Position numbers and translations under genes: made by a program. A stretch of 64,000 bases of DNA, from NCBI RefSeq assembly GCF_000403785.1, contig NZ_APHJ01000039.1, forward strand, positions 140,387 to 204,386. Direction: 5' to 3'. The notes under the pieces were generated by a model. It did not search any database. It saw only the letters and a program-made list of their open reading frames with translations, and was not told the origin of the DNA. Source of the stretch: Gillisia sp. CAL575. GTDB taxonomy: Bacteria; Bacteroidota; Bacteroidia; Flavobacteriales; Flavobacteriaceae. How positions within the stretch are numbered: the first letter of the stretch is position 1; every line of letters starts with the position of its first letter. Of this stretch, positions 52,179 through 61,635 are shown one piece after another.

Positions 52179-53327
52179 TTAATAAGTTACATATTGCATG
52201 ATCTCTAAACCATAACCAATCATTCCTACACGCTTTGATTGTTGCGAGTTAGATAATAATTTAATTTTGTGAATATCAAGATCGTGCAGGATTTGTGCGC
52301 CAATTCCGAAATCTTTATAATCCATTACAATTGGAGGTGCTTTTACTTCACCTACTTTCTGACGTTCTTTTAACTCTGAAAGTCTACTTAGCAGGTTGAG
52401 AGATTGGCTTGCAGGGTTTATAAAAACTATCGCACCACGTCCCTCATCATTTATAGCCTTGAACATATCGTCCAATTTCTTATCGGCATTGTTGGTGAGC
52501 GTTCCTAAGATATCATTATTGATAAGGGTAGAATTTACTCTTACCATAATTTCTTCATTCTTTTTCCAAACACCTTTGGTTAGCGCAATGTGAACTTGAT
52601 CATTAGTAGTTTGCTTGTAGGCTCTTAATCTAAAAGTTCCAAATCTTGTTTTAATATTAAAATCCTCTTTTTTCTCTATCAAAGAATCATGTTGCATTCT
52701 ATAAGCTACAAGATCTTCTATAGAAACCAACTTAAGGTCAAATTTATTGGCAACTTCGATGAGCTGAGGTAATCTTGCCATAGTTCCATCTTCATTCATG
52801 ATCTCTACGATCACTCCAGCCGGTTGGAAACCTGCAAGTCTAGCGAAATCTATAGCAGCTTCAGTATGGCCAGTTCTTCTTAAAACTCCACCTTCTTTAG
52901 CTTTTAGTGGGAAAACATGACCTGGTCTACTTAGATCTATTGGTTTTGTATTTGGATCTATTAATGCTTTAATTGTTTTTGCTCTATCTGCTGCAGAGAT
53001 TCCAGTGGTTACACCATTTCCTTTAAGATCTACAGAAATTGTAAAAGCTGTTTCTAGTGGATCGGTATTGTTACCAACCATCATATCCAACTTCAACTCC
53101 TTACAATGTTCCTCTGTAATAGGAGCGCAAATAAGACCGCGACCATGAGTAGCCATAAAATTGATCATTTCTGGGGTAACAGCCTCTGCTGCAGCAAGAA
53201 AATCTCCTTCATTCTCTCTGTCTATATCATCTACAACAATAATGATCTTACCACCCCGGATGTCATCAATGGCTTCCTGGATAGAATGTAATTTCAATTG
53301 TTGTGTATTTTGGATTGCTTGCGGCAT
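52179..53327 (-). CDS. ribB: RibB (3,4-dihydroxy-2-butanone-4-phosphate synthase) with degenerate GTP cyclohydrolase II-like half (RibBX type)
   Basis: The start is ATG at 53327 (MPQAIQNTQQLK); the frame's upstream TTG overlaps the -7 box TATCTTTG. The 382-residue product has an intact DHBP synthase domain (about 1-205): DDIDRENEGDFLAAAEAV and RPGHVFPLKAKEGGVLRRTGHTEAAIDF. The second half keeps the GTP cyclohydrolase II fold, but the zinc cysteines are gone (VRVNSTLINNDILGTLTNNAD at 262-282, where RibA has SEC and RCDCG) and the RQEGRGIGL motif reads NPASQSLNL. So it makes the four-carbon unit of riboflavin, while a separate RibA must supply the other branch. It follows the LptF/G-type gene by 38 bases. 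Confidence 0.9.
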   Translation of the reverse strand: MPQAIQNTQQLKLHSIQEAIDDIRGGKIIIVVDDIDRENEGDFLAAAEAVTPEMINFMATHGRGLICAPITEEHCKELKLDMMVGNNTDPLETAFTISVDLKGNGVTTGISAADRAKTIKALIDPNTKPIDLSRPGHVFPLKAKEGGVLRRTGHTEAAIDFARLAGFQPAGVIVEIMNEDGTMARLPQLIEVANKFDLKLVSIEDLVAYRMQHDSLIEKKEDFNIKTRFGTFRLRAYKQTTNDQVHIALTKGVWKKNEEIMVRVNSTLINNDILGTLTNNADKKLDDMFKAINDEGRGAIVFINPASQSLNLLSRLSELKERQKVGEVKAPPIVMDYKDFGIGAQILHDLDIHKIKLLSNSQQSKRVGMIGYGLEIMQYVTY

Positions 53328-53351
53328 AATAATAGTTTCTTTTTCAGGCTG

Positions 53352-53359
53352 CAAAGATA
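53352..53359 (-). promoter_or_regulatory. -7 promoter box of ribB
   Basis: TATCTTTG on the minus strand fits TAnnTTTG and lies 24 bases before the ATG, so ribB has its own promoter inside the ftsK-lolA-lptF/G cluster. Confidence 0.55.
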
Positions 53360-53365
53360 TTTAAT

Positions 53366-54808
53366 CTATTTTGTTTCGGACTTACTCCTGAAGAGTTTTT
53401 TAATAAGCTTGTTAATTGGAGCCATAAAATTCCCCACAGCCAAAAGTCCTTGATCTGTAGTAGCTCTATATGTAAAGAAGATCCCTAAGGGAAGCATGAT
53501 TAGTGTGGATAACCAAGAGGCCAGAAACGGACTCATACTTCCATCTTCTGCACTATTTTTTGCGAAGATCCCTATAAAATGATAGGTGAGGAAGATTAAA
53601 ATGGCAACTACCATAGGAAGCCCCATTCCACCTTTTCTTATAATAGCTCCCAATGGCGCACCCACAAAAAATAGTATAATACAGGCAACTCCTAACACAT
53701 ATTTTTCATGAAGGGCTATCTCAAATTTATTAAGTTGCTTGGTGCTATTCTTAAATTCCTGTTTTTTAATAGTAATATTTGAGATAGCTGCATTTACAGT
53801 ACCTAAAGAAAGTTCAACAATCTGTAATCCATTCTTGTTATCGTATAATTCCAGAACAGAATCATCAAAATTGGTGATTGAATCTTTAGCTTTATAATTA
53901 GCAGCAAAATAAGTTGCGCCGGTACGACTATAAATTACATCTGCAAACTTATTTAATTCTTGGTTGTAAGAAGTGGAGAAAGAATCTATACTTTGTGAAA
54001 GTTCTCCGATCTTTAACATGCTTTGAGAATTCCTATAATTCTCATCATCCATATCCACATTGTTGAAATTGGAAAGATCTATATTAATGATATATTCTTT
54101 AAAATAACTCTTGGCAAAAGGCTTGTTACTTCGCTTAGAAGGATCTTTCTGCGGAATTTCATCATAGTAATTTCCATCTTTCAGAATAAGAGAAAGTACT
54201 TCAGAATCTGTACTACCTACTAATTCTCCTTCAGTAGCTTTTATAACTGTAAGATTTTCATTTCTTGAAGATTTTTGATGAATAATGACATTTTTTAAAT
54301 ATTGATCATTATCACCAGTCTTTTCATCCACTTTAATATTGAAATCTTGAATATCATTAAAAACCCCTTCAGAAATAGCCATTGTTGGCTTAAGCTGAGC
54401 AATATTTTTTCTTAAGTTAATAGATTTAAATTCTGCAGCGGGAATCACATTATTCGAAAAGAAGAAAGCTACAAGGCTTATAAAAATTATAAAAACCGTA
54501 AGACTCCGCATGGCTCTCTGTAATGAGATTCCTGAAGATTTCATAGCCGCAAATTCATAATTTTCAGCAAAACTTCCAAAAGTCATAATGGAAGTTAGCA
54601 GGATGGTAAGCGGCAATACTAACGGCACTAATTTTGGGGAAAAATAAAGCAGGAATTTTAAAATAATTCCTGCATCTATATCCTTACCGGCTAATTCACC
54701 TATGTACAACCAAATAGTTTGAAGTACAAAAATGAACATCAATATGATAAAAACAACTAAAAATGTTTTTAAATAACTTACTAATATGTACCGGTCTAGT
54801 ATTTTCAA
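53366..54808 (-). CDS. LptF/LptG-family lipopolysaccharide export permease
   Basis: This 480-residue protein has the YjgP/YjgQ architecture: MKILDRYILVSYLKTFLVVFIILMFIFVLQT, two further helices around residues 50-130 with SGISLQRAMRSL, a large periplasmic domain (about 135-370), then three C-terminal helices (VLGVACIILFFVGAPLGAIIRKGGMG..., MVVAILIFLTYHFIGIF and WLSTLIMLPLGIFFTY). Such proteins pair with the ATPase LptB to lift lipopolysaccharide from the inner membrane. Bacteroidota have two paralogs; which one this is (F or G) I cannot say. Only 1 base separates it from lolA, so they are one transcript. Confidence 0.9.
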   Translation of the reverse strand: MKILDRYILVSYLKTFLVVFIILMFIFVLQTIWLYIGELAGKDIDAGIILKFLLYFSPKLVPLVLPLTILLTSIMTFGSFAENYEFAAMKSSGISLQRAMRSLTVFIIFISLVAFFFSNNVIPAAEFKSINLRKNIAQLKPTMAISEGVFNDIQDFNIKVDEKTGDNDQYLKNVIIHQKSSRNENLTVIKATEGELVGSTDSEVLSLILKDGNYYDEIPQKDPSKRSNKPFAKSYFKEYIINIDLSNFNNVDMDDENYRNSQSMLKIGELSQSIDSFSTSYNQELNKFADVIYSRTGATYFAANYKAKDSITNFDDSVLELYDNKNGLQIVELSLGTVNAAISNITIKKQEFKNSTKQLNKFEIALHEKYVLGVACIILFFVGAPLGAIIRKGGMGLPMVVAILIFLTYHFIGIFAKNSAEDGSMSPFLASWLSTLIMLPLGIFFTYRATTDQGLLAVGNFMAPINKLIKKLFRSKSETK

Positions 54809-54809
54809 T

Positions 54810-55454
54810 TTAGTCTAATCTGTTGATATAAAATTCTTTATATCGCGCTTCATTAAAGCTAAACAAATTCTTAGCTAATGGCTGATTAGTTTTAAAACTT
54901 TTTACAGTGATAGTGATTTTAGTTCCGTTATCCTGAGTTTGTATCAAGTTATAAATATGCTTGGTCTGGCTATCTATTCCTAATAAAATGTTCTTTACAT
55001 CTGCATGACTATCCATTGGAGTCAATTTAATATATTGGATCTGCCTTCCTTTTACATCCTGAGAAATATCCCATTTGTAAGTATATCCTTCTTCGTAGAA
55101 AGAGAACATTTTAGAAGGTGTAATATTATTAGCATCTTCCTCAACATAGTTAGAAATATTAATCTCTTGGTCTTCTGGAATAATGGTATAAATTTTCTTA
55201 CCATCAAATAATTGAGTTGTACCCATTAAATTTAAAAGATACTTATCTCCATGGATGCTAACATCACCGCGAGTTTCCTGACTTACGCTCTCAGCAGTAT
55301 TTTCCAGTGAGTATTTAAAGTCTATCACCATATTGTCATAGGCTTTCACCTTAGAAGATACTTCGCTTAATAATTTTTTTGCTTTTGCAGATTCCTGAGC
55401 ATTCATAGCGAAAACGCTAAATAAGGCAATCATTACAATACTTAATCTTTTCAT
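54810..55454 (-). CDS. lolA: Outer-membrane lipoprotein carrier protein LolA
   Basis: The ATG at 55454 is taken as start, giving the signal peptide MKRLSIVMIALFSVFAMNAQ; the open frame upstream begins with a TTG that overlaps the ftsK stop. The 214-residue product has the LolA half-barrel pattern: KAKKLLSEVSSKVKAYDNMVIDFKYSLENTAES, ETRGDVSIHGDKYLLNLMGTTQLFDGKKIYTIIPED and a central MDSHADVKNILLGIDSQTKHI. It shuttles lipoproteins across the periplasm, fitting the many lipoproteins in this window. It lies between ftsK (23 bases) and the LptF/G gene (1 base). Confidence 0.88.
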   Translation of the reverse strand: MKRLSIVMIALFSVFAMNAQESAKAKKLLSEVSSKVKAYDNMVIDFKYSLENTAESVSQETRGDVSIHGDKYLLNLMGTTQLFDGKKIYTIIPEDQEINISNYVEEDANNITPSKMFSFYEEGYTYKWDISQDVKGRQIQYIKLTPMDSHADVKNILLGIDSQTKHIYNLIQTQDNGTKITITVKSFKTNQPLAKNLFSFNEARYKEFYINRLD

Positions 55455-55477
55455 TTTTAATTTTTTAATTTTGTGTC

Positions 55478-57856
55478 TCAATTGTTTAATAGTTGATCTA
55501 AAGAGACGAGATCTGTAACTAGAACTTGGCGGGCTTTACTTCCTTCAAAAGGACCTACAATTCCTGCTGCTTCTAATTGATCTATAATTCTTCCAGCGCG
55601 GTTATATCCTAACTTTAATTTTCTTTGTAATAAAGAGGCAGAACCTTGTTGTGCAATTACTATAATTTCTGCAGCTTCCCGGAACAATTTATCTCGCTCG
55701 CTTACATCTATATCAAGTCCTGTGCCACTCTCTGCATCCTCGTATTCTGGTAGGATATGAGCATCTGGATACGCTTTTTGAGATCCAATGAATTCGGTGA
55801 CTTTATCAACTTCTGGAGTGTCTATAAATGCACACTGAAGACGCACCAGATCATTCCCTTGAGTAAATAACATATCTCCGCGACCAATTAATTGATCTGC
55901 TCCCTGAGAATCTAAAATTGTTCTTGAATCTATTTTGGACGTCACTCTAAAAGCAACTCTTGCAGGGAAGTTAGCTTTGATAATCCCTGTTATTACATTT
56001 ACAGAAGGCCTTTGTGTAGCTATAATTAAGTGAATTCCAATAGCACGTGCCAGCTGAGCCAATCTTGCGATTGGAGTTTCTACTTCCTTTCCAGCTGTCA
56101 TAATGAGATCGGCGAATTCATCTATTACCAGTACGATATAAGGAAGAAATTTATGTCCGTTCTCCGGATTTAGTTTTCTCGCTTTAAATTTCACATTGTA
56201 TTCCTTGATATTTCTAACCATTGCATCCTTTAAAAGGTTATAACGGTCATCCATTTCTATACATAACGAATTAAGGGTAGCAATTACCTTAGAATTATCG
56301 GTGATAATAGCATCTTCAGATCCTGGGAGTTTAGCCAGGTAATGGCGTTCTATTTTATTAAAAAGAGTTAGTTCTACTTTCTTTGGATCTACTAGAACAA
56401 ACTTCACCTCTGCGGGATGTTTGCTGTAGAGAAGTGAAGTTAATATTGCATTTAATCCAACAGATTTACCTTGTCCAGTCGCACCAGCCATTAATAAATG
56501 AGGCATTTTGGCAAGATCCACTACAAAGGTTTCATTAGATATAGTTTTTCCCAGTGCCAAAGGTAATTCCATTTCTGCATTTTGGAATTTCGGCGAAGCG
56601 ATCACAGAACGCATGGAAACAATGGTTGCGTTTTTGTTTGGCACCTCTATACCTATGGTTCCTTTTCCCGGAATTGGCGCAATAATTCGAATTCCCAGGG
56701 CCGCAAGGGATAGGGCGATATCATCTTCTAAATTCTTGATCTTGGAAATACGAATTCCTGCTTCGGGTACTATTTCGTATAAAGTAACTGTTGGTCCAAC
56801 AGTGGCTTTAATATGTGCGATCTCTATCTTGTAATTTTTAAGGGTAGAGACAATATTATTTTTATTTTCTTCTAATTCTTCTTGGTCTACTGTTATACCA
56901 CCACCCCCGGCATTATAATCTTTTAATAGGTCTATAGTAGGCCATTTATAATTTTTGAGTTCTAGAGTGTGGTCAAACTCACCAAAATCTTTCACTAATT
57001 TTGTACTTAAAGTATCCTCAGCTTCTTCCTCTTCTACGGTTTCCACTTCCATTTTTACTTCCTCATCAATTACAGGAATTTTTGGAGCAGGCGTGTCATT
57101 TTTAACTGTGAGTGGATTGGGAGTAGATTGATCTTCAATATTGGAAACTTCTTTTTTAGTTACAACTTCAGCAACCCAATCCTCCTCTTCGTAAGTTTTG
57201 GTTACTGGTGTTGGATCAATTGTTGATGTTGCGGAAGTTTTCTTAAAGTCATCTCTTATTTCCTTGTTTTTAGTGCTAATAAATGAACCTATAAGTTCTG
57301 GTGTTATTTTAAGTCTAAATACCAAATAGGCAATAAGCATGAAAGTTAGCAACAAAGTAGTTCCAATTAATCCAATATAATCTTGTAGATAATCATTGAT
57401 CTCAAAACCTACACGACCTCCCAGCATTGCGTTCTTTTCAGCAAAAAAGCCAAAGAATACTGCCCACCAAATCATCATTAATAAACCCCAAAACCAAAAT
57501 TTGAAAAGGTTTTTTAATTTAAAATCGAAGAAAAGATAAACTCCTGTAAGTGTAACTAAACTTGCCAAAATGAAAGCAGCAAGTCCAAAGCCATTATAAA
57601 TAAAATAATCACTGATGCTTGCGCCAAATTTGCTCATCCAGTTTTTAGCAACTAGTTCACGGTTCCCAAAATCTTGTAGTGTACTTTGATCTGCCTGCCA
57701 ATTAAATAAAAAGGAAATAAAGGCGATTAGTAAGCCAATCCCCAATAACATTAGGAAACTGCCCAAAACCACTTTATGTTGCCTGGTAAATTTGAATGCC
57801 GGTTTTTTGATCTTCGTATTTTTAGTTTTTCTGGTCGAGGCTTTTTTCTTGGGCAT
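55478..57856 (-). CDS. ftsK: DNA translocase FtsK
   Basis: This 792-residue protein has an N-terminal membrane part with about four to five helices (30-55, 95-115, 125-145, 160-180), a linker of about 150 residues rich in acidic residues and Thr, and the motor. The motor has alpha/beta parts from DQEELEENKNNIVSTLKNY, Walker A MAGATGQGKSVGLNA and Walker B IVLVIDEFADLI, and the gamma winged helix GSASLLQRKLKLGYNRAGRIIDQLEAAGIVG that reads chromosome KOPS sites. It couples chromosome-dimer resolution with division. The short linker, compared with E. coli, is usual in Bacteroidota. It heads the lolA-lptF/G cluster. Confidence 0.95.
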   Translation of the reverse strand: MPKKKASTRKTKNTKIKKPAFKFTRQHKVVLGSFLMLLGIGLLIAFISFLFNWQADQSTLQDFGNRELVAKNWMSKFGASISDYFIYNGFGLAAFILASLVTLTGVYLFFDFKLKNLFKFWFWGLLMMIWWAVFFGFFAEKNAMLGGRVGFEINDYLQDYIGLIGTTLLLTFMLIAYLVFRLKITPELIGSFISTKNKEIRDDFKKTSATSTIDPTPVTKTYEEEDWVAEVVTKKEVSNIEDQSTPNPLTVKNDTPAPKIPVIDEEVKMEVETVEEEEAEDTLSTKLVKDFGEFDHTLELKNYKWPTIDLLKDYNAGGGGITVDQEELEENKNNIVSTLKNYKIEIAHIKATVGPTVTLYEIVPEAGIRISKIKNLEDDIALSLAALGIRIIAPIPGKGTIGIEVPNKNATIVSMRSVIASPKFQNAEMELPLALGKTISNETFVVDLAKMPHLLMAGATGQGKSVGLNAILTSLLYSKHPAEVKFVLVDPKKVELTLFNKIERHYLAKLPGSEDAIITDNSKVIATLNSLCIEMDDRYNLLKDAMVRNIKEYNVKFKARKLNPENGHKFLPYIVLVIDEFADLIMTAGKEVETPIARLAQLARAIGIHLIIATQRPSVNVITGIIKANFPARVAFRVTSKIDSRTILDSQGADQLIGRGDMLFTQGNDLVRLQCAFIDTPEVDKVTEFIGSQKAYPDAHILPEYEDAESGTGLDIDVSERDKLFREAAEIIVIAQQGSASLLQRKLKLGYNRAGRIIDQLEAAGIVGPFEGSKARQVLVTDLVSLDQLLNN

Positions 57857-58314
57857 AAATTCTCAAGGGAGTTTAGGCAAAAATACAAATTAGCAAGATT
57901 CTAATTTAAAGAATCTGGCTTCAATATTAACAATTAGGAACTTTAACTTTTATAAACTCAAATCTAAGGATTTTATTCTATAAAATTCTGAAAGCTCTAA
58001 GGAGTCGTGGGAATCTTAATTCAGATTATTTGAAAATAAAACTATTTTTTGAAAGGTAATTTAAACCGAATATATGCCAAAATGATTATGAATTGGTTGC
58101 AATTTAATTGGTTTCTAAACTTTTGGTCCTTCTTAAGTTAATAGAATTTTCTAATATGGCGTTTTTAAAATTTCATGGTATCGCTACAAAGTATATTTAA
58201 GTTTCATCTACCTTTATTAATATTTCTCATAAACACTTAAATGAATTTCAATATTTAAAAACGGAATATTACTTTTTTAAAGTCTGATTATCATTAATTT
58301 AAAGTCGATTAAAA
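57857..58314. other. 458-base intergenic stretch
   Basis: AT-rich divergent region between ftsK and the SnoaL-like gene. I found no gene, tRNA, strong hairpin or good TAnnTTTG box. It is not obviously repeated elsewhere in the window. Confidence 0.5.
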
Positions 58315-58809
58315 ATGATGCATAAAGAGCTAATACAAAAATTTTATAATTCATTTTCAGATGGGAATGCTAAGGGAATGATAGCTTGTTACCATAAGGA
58401 TATCATTTTTCAAGATCCTGCCTTTGGAATCCTTAGAGGTAAAAGGGCAAAAGATATGTGGGAAATGTTGTTAAGTAACAAAGATAGTAATGCTTCTATT
58501 AATTATGAAATCTTGGAAGTGGATGATAAACGCGCAAAGATATTTTGGAAAGCAGAGTACAAATACGGTCCTAAAAGAAGAGCGGTGGTTAATGAAGTAA
58601 CTGCCAATTTTATATTTAAAGATGGAAAGATCCTGAAGCATATAGATGATTTTAATCTTTGGGCTTGGTCCAAGCAAGCTTTAGGAGCTAGTGGCTATTT
58701 ATTAGGTTGGTCTTCCTATATGAAACATCAAATTCAAAAGAAGACAGAAGGTCTATTAAGTACTTATATAGATAAAAGAAATTCTGTTGTTTCCGCAGTA
58801 AGGAATTAA
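58315..58809 (+). CDS. SnoaL-like (NTF2-fold) protein
   Basis: This 164-residue protein has the NTF2-like cone: HKELIQKFYNSFSDGNAKGMIACYHKDIIFQDPAFGILRGKRAKDMWEML, then strands with KAEYKYGPKRRAVVNEVTANFIFKDGKILKHIDDFNLWAW, which is the SnoaL-like core, and an extra C-terminal tail with a short hydrophobic helix (GASGYLLGWSSYM) and a basic end. No signal peptide. Such domains bind small hydrophobic ligands or act as isomerases; the role is unknown. Either of two adjacent ATGs may be used. It stands alone between two long spacers. Confidence 0.8.
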   Translation: MMHKELIQKFYNSFSDGNAKGMIACYHKDIIFQDPAFGILRGKRAKDMWEMLLSNKDSNASINYEILEVDDKRAKIFWKAEYKYGPKRRAVVNEVTANFIFKDGKILKHIDDFNLWAWSKQALGASGYLLGWSSYMKHQIQKKTEGLLSTYIDKRNSVVSAVRN

Positions 58810-59267
58810 CGAATTTTGGTATTTTAAATCTAAAAAAAGGTTTTAATTTTTAAAGGATCATTTCCTTCCTATGTGAATAAATTAATCTCAATCTCCCATA
58901 CGCCTTAACGTTATTAAAACTGCGTAATTCTAGGATATTGAATTATTAAATAATTATGAAATAGACTATTGAAATCTTTGTTTAACTCCTTATTTCTGCT
59001 AAATAATTCCTTTATTGTTAAAAAAATCTTAATTTATTCTTGTCTTTTTTAGATTTATCAAGTATGTTTACCATTCATTCCTCCGGTGGCCCTACACCAA
59101 GAAGAGAAATACATCAATTTTAAAATTTTAATTTGGAGTTAATTACTTCACAATTAATTAAGAATATTCAATATTATAAAGTGGATTAGATGTCCCTTTT
59201 CTCGATTTATAAAAAATAGGGGTAGCCAAAAACCTAATTAGAGTAGGCAGAATTTTAATTTATATTT
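58810..59267. other. 458-base intergenic stretch
   Basis: AT-rich spacer. A short, less AT-rich piece near 59080-59100 (CCTCCGGTGGCCCTACACC) includes CCTCCGGTGG and a small palindrome; no gene, promoter or terminator is clear. Confidence 0.45.
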
Positions 59268-59825
59268 ATGAGAAATTTTATTTTTATGTGTTTGTTTGGA
59301 TTAACAGCAAGCAGTTTTTTTGCTCAAGGTTTTGTAAAAGAACCCGATTTTATTGGAGAAGCTTTTATTCTAAAAGCAGATTCAACTAGTCTTAAATTAG
59401 AAAAGGAAACTGTAAAAATTAAGACCAAAGCTGGAGCAAGCATGTATATTGTGGGAATAGGTAAAGTGAAATCTAAAATTGAAGTGGATGGATGCTGCTC
59501 CAATTCAAGAACCAGTTCTAATAACGATCTTAAGATCGTAGTTAAATCTGTAGATAATTTAACCGATCCACTTTCAATAATTAGTCTTTTTAAATTTGAT
59601 GATAAAAAGAAAGTAAGGAAAGCTGAATTATCATCTGCAGGAACCTTTTCTGGTGGATCAAATAATAATTTGGACTATGTAGAATTTGTAGGAGAGAAGT
59701 TTGGCGAATCTTCTTATTTAATCACTATAACGTCAATAGATATTGGGGAATATGGAATGATAGTTAGAAATCCAAATTCATTGGATGAAAAAAGTACGAT
59801 CGTTTCTACATTTGGAGTAGATTAA
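59268..59825 (+). CDS. Secreted protein of unknown family
   Basis: I do not recognise this 185-residue protein. It has a signal peptide ending SSFFAQ (about residue 20). The mature part is beta-rich by alternation (KADSTSLKLEKETVKIKTKAG, YIVGIGKVKSKIEVDG) with an unusual vicinal cysteine pair in VDGCCSNSRTSSNNDLKIV. It ends GEYGMIVRNPNSLDEKSTIVSTFGVD, suggesting an all-beta single domain in the periplasm. It has its own terminator, so it is a one-gene unit. The neighbours (SnoaL-like and serine hydrolase) give no clue to its role. Confidence 0.65.
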   Translation: MRNFIFMCLFGLTASSFFAQGFVKEPDFIGEAFILKADSTSLKLEKETVKIKTKAGASMYIVGIGKVKSKIEVDGCCSNSRTSSNNDLKIVVKSVDNLTDPLSIISLFKFDDKKKVRKAELSSAGTFSGGSNNNLDYVEFVGEKFGESSYLITITSIDIGEYGMIVRNPNSLDEKSTIVSTFGVD

Positions 59826-59849
59826 TACCAAATCAATTTTAATATAAAT

Positions 59850-59880
59850 CGGCTCGAGAAATTCTTAAGCCGGTTTTTTT
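59850..59880 (+). terminator. Terminator after the orphan secreted gene
   Basis: CGGCTCGAGAA pairs imperfectly with TTCTTAAGCCG, followed by seven Ts. Confidence 0.75.
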
Positions 59881-59994
59881 ATGATCATTCAATTTTCTTT
59901 CTCTAATTAACTTCAGTATCAACTGAAATAAGCAGTATTTTAGTTTATTGATAATTAGTTCATTGTAAATATTTTCTATCTAAATCATCTTGTT

Positions 59995-61464
59995 ATGAAT
60001 ATGAAACCTTACCTATTATTAAGATTCTTTTTTATTTGTTGTCTTCTAGGCTTGTTAAATAATCAATTCTTAATTGCACAAACCAAAGCGGCACAAATAG
60101 AAGACCTCATGGGCTTATATACAGAATACGGGCAATTCAATGGTTCTGTTTTAGTTGCTGAAGACGGGGAGGTCATTTATAAGAACGGATTTGGAAAAGC
60201 TAATATGGAATGGGATATTCCAAATACTCCAGTCACAAAACACAGGTTGGGTTCTATTACCAAACAATTTACAGCCATGTTGATACTTCAGTTAATGGAA
60301 GAAGGAAAATTGAAATTGGATGTACCAATCGCCACATATCTTCCGGAATATCCAAAAGCTACAGGAGACAAGATCACTTTGCATCATTTACTTACACATA
60401 GCTCGGGAATTCCAAATTATACTTCTTTCCCTAAATTTTTCGCAGAGACCAGTCGGGATCCTTTTTCTCCTAACGAATTCACTGCTTTGTTTAAAGACAT
60501 GGAACTGGAATTTGAACCTGGAGAAAAATTTACATATAGCAATTCGGGTTATTTTCTATTGGGGTTGATCATAGAAAAAGTTACAGGTAAATCTTATGAG
60601 GAAAATCTTCAAGAAAAGATCTTTACACCATTAAATATGAAAGATTCTGGTTTCGATCATCACGACCTAATTCTTAAGAATAGAGCTTCTGGTTACGAGA
60701 AGCAAGGAAATTCTTATGTTAACGCCCCATATTTGGATATGTCCATTCCGTATGCTGCAGGATCTTTATATTCTACAGTAGAAGATTTGTATATATGGGA
60801 TAGGGCCTTAGCTTCGAATAAAATATTATCTAAGAAAAACACAGAGCTCCTGTTTGCCGCACATATTAAATCTGGAGATAGCTTTTATGGGTATGGTTGG
60901 GGAACCGATAAAATGCCAAGTGGAACTTCTGCAGATAGTTTAGTTGTAATTGGTCATGGAGGCGGAATAAATGGCTTCAACACTATGATTAACAGAACTC
61001 CGAAAAATCAAGATCTCATAGTTTTACTTAATAATACAGGCCGAACTAATCTTGGCGAAATGACTCAAAACATTTATAAAATATTGAATGATTTGCCATA
61101 TAATCTTCCGCAGAAATCGCTTGCAAATTTTTTAATGGAGGAGATCAATACAAACGGGGTTGAAGCTGGCGTTGCTGCATATAAAAAACAAAAAGCTTCT
61201 AAGGAATATATTCTGAAGGAAAATGATATGAATGCTATAGGATATCAATTTTTACAAGCTGGAAAACATAAGGAAGCTATTGCGGTTTTTAATCTGAATG
61301 TGTCTGAATTCCCTGAATCTTCTAATGTGTACGACAGTTTGGGAGAAGCGTATATGGAAGTGGGAAATAAAGAATTAGCGATTAGCAACTACAAAAGGTC
61401 TATAGAAATGGATCCTAGTAATGATAATGGAAAAGAGATGCTGAAAAAACTTCAAAAGGAATAA
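59995..61464 (+). CDS. Beta-lactamase-fold serine hydrolase with C-terminal TPR
   Basis: This 489-residue exported protein (signal to about residue 29, LIAQTK) belongs to class C beta-lactamase-like serine hydrolases. The SxxK motif is SITK (Ser87, Lys90), the YxN motif is YSN (181-183) and the KTG-equivalent is HGG (321-323). About 100 residues of C-terminal sequence contain two TPR-like helices (YQFLQAGKHKEAIAVFNLNVSEFPESS and YDSLGEAYMEVGNKELAISNYKRSIEMDPSN). Such Bacteroidota proteins are peptidases or esterases rather than resistance enzymes. The TPR tail suggests protein partners. It is 171 bases before the amidohydrolase gene on the same strand. Confidence 0.88.
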   Translation: MNMKPYLLLRFFFICCLLGLLNNQFLIAQTKAAQIEDLMGLYTEYGQFNGSVLVAEDGEVIYKNGFGKANMEWDIPNTPVTKHRLGSITKQFTAMLILQLMEEGKLKLDVPIATYLPEYPKATGDKITLHHLLTHSSGIPNYTSFPKFFAETSRDPFSPNEFTALFKDMELEFEPGEKFTYSNSGYFLLGLIIEKVTGKSYEENLQEKIFTPLNMKDSGFDHHDLILKNRASGYEKQGNSYVNAPYLDMSIPYAAGSLYSTVEDLYIWDRALASNKILSKKNTELLFAAHIKSGDSFYGYGWGTDKMPSGTSADSLVVIGHGGGINGFNTMINRTPKNQDLIVLLNNTGRTNLGEMTQNIYKILNDLPYNLPQKSLANFLMEEINTNGVEAGVAAYKKQKASKEYILKENDMNAIGYQFLQAGKHKEAIAVFNLNVSEFPESSNVYDSLGEAYMEVGNKELAISNYKRSIEMDPSNDNGKEMLKKLQKE

Positions 61465-61635
61465 TTCAAACATTGAAAGCTTTAACCGAAACCTATTGTA
61501 ATTTAGAGTTGTCAAATATCAATGATTTGAGTTATTTCGGAAGAATCATTTTTAGCTCAGTCGGAGCCTAGTAAAGTGGGTCTTTAAAATCTTGAAAATT
61601 CTTATATAGTTATAAACCTTCAAAAGATAAATTAG

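Noticed and set aside
53328..53354. Nine-codon N-terminal extension of RibB from a TTG
   Set aside because: It overlaps the -7 box TATCTTTG; the ATG at 53327 is preceded by a short plausible leader.
53328..53365. FMN riboswitch before ribB
   Set aside because: The space between the -7 box and the start is too short for the conserved aptamer, and no aptamer stems are seen. Leaders of glyA and the sulfur-enzyme gene also show no riboswitch.
55455..55481. Longer LolA start overlapping the ftsK stop
   Set aside because: It begins at TTG and would put charged residues before the signal peptide; the ATG at 55454 gives a clean signal.
59995..61464. Beta-lactam resistance enzyme
   Set aside because: The motifs are those of the serine-hydrolase branch with a TPR tail (HGG instead of KTG), not of resistance enzymes.
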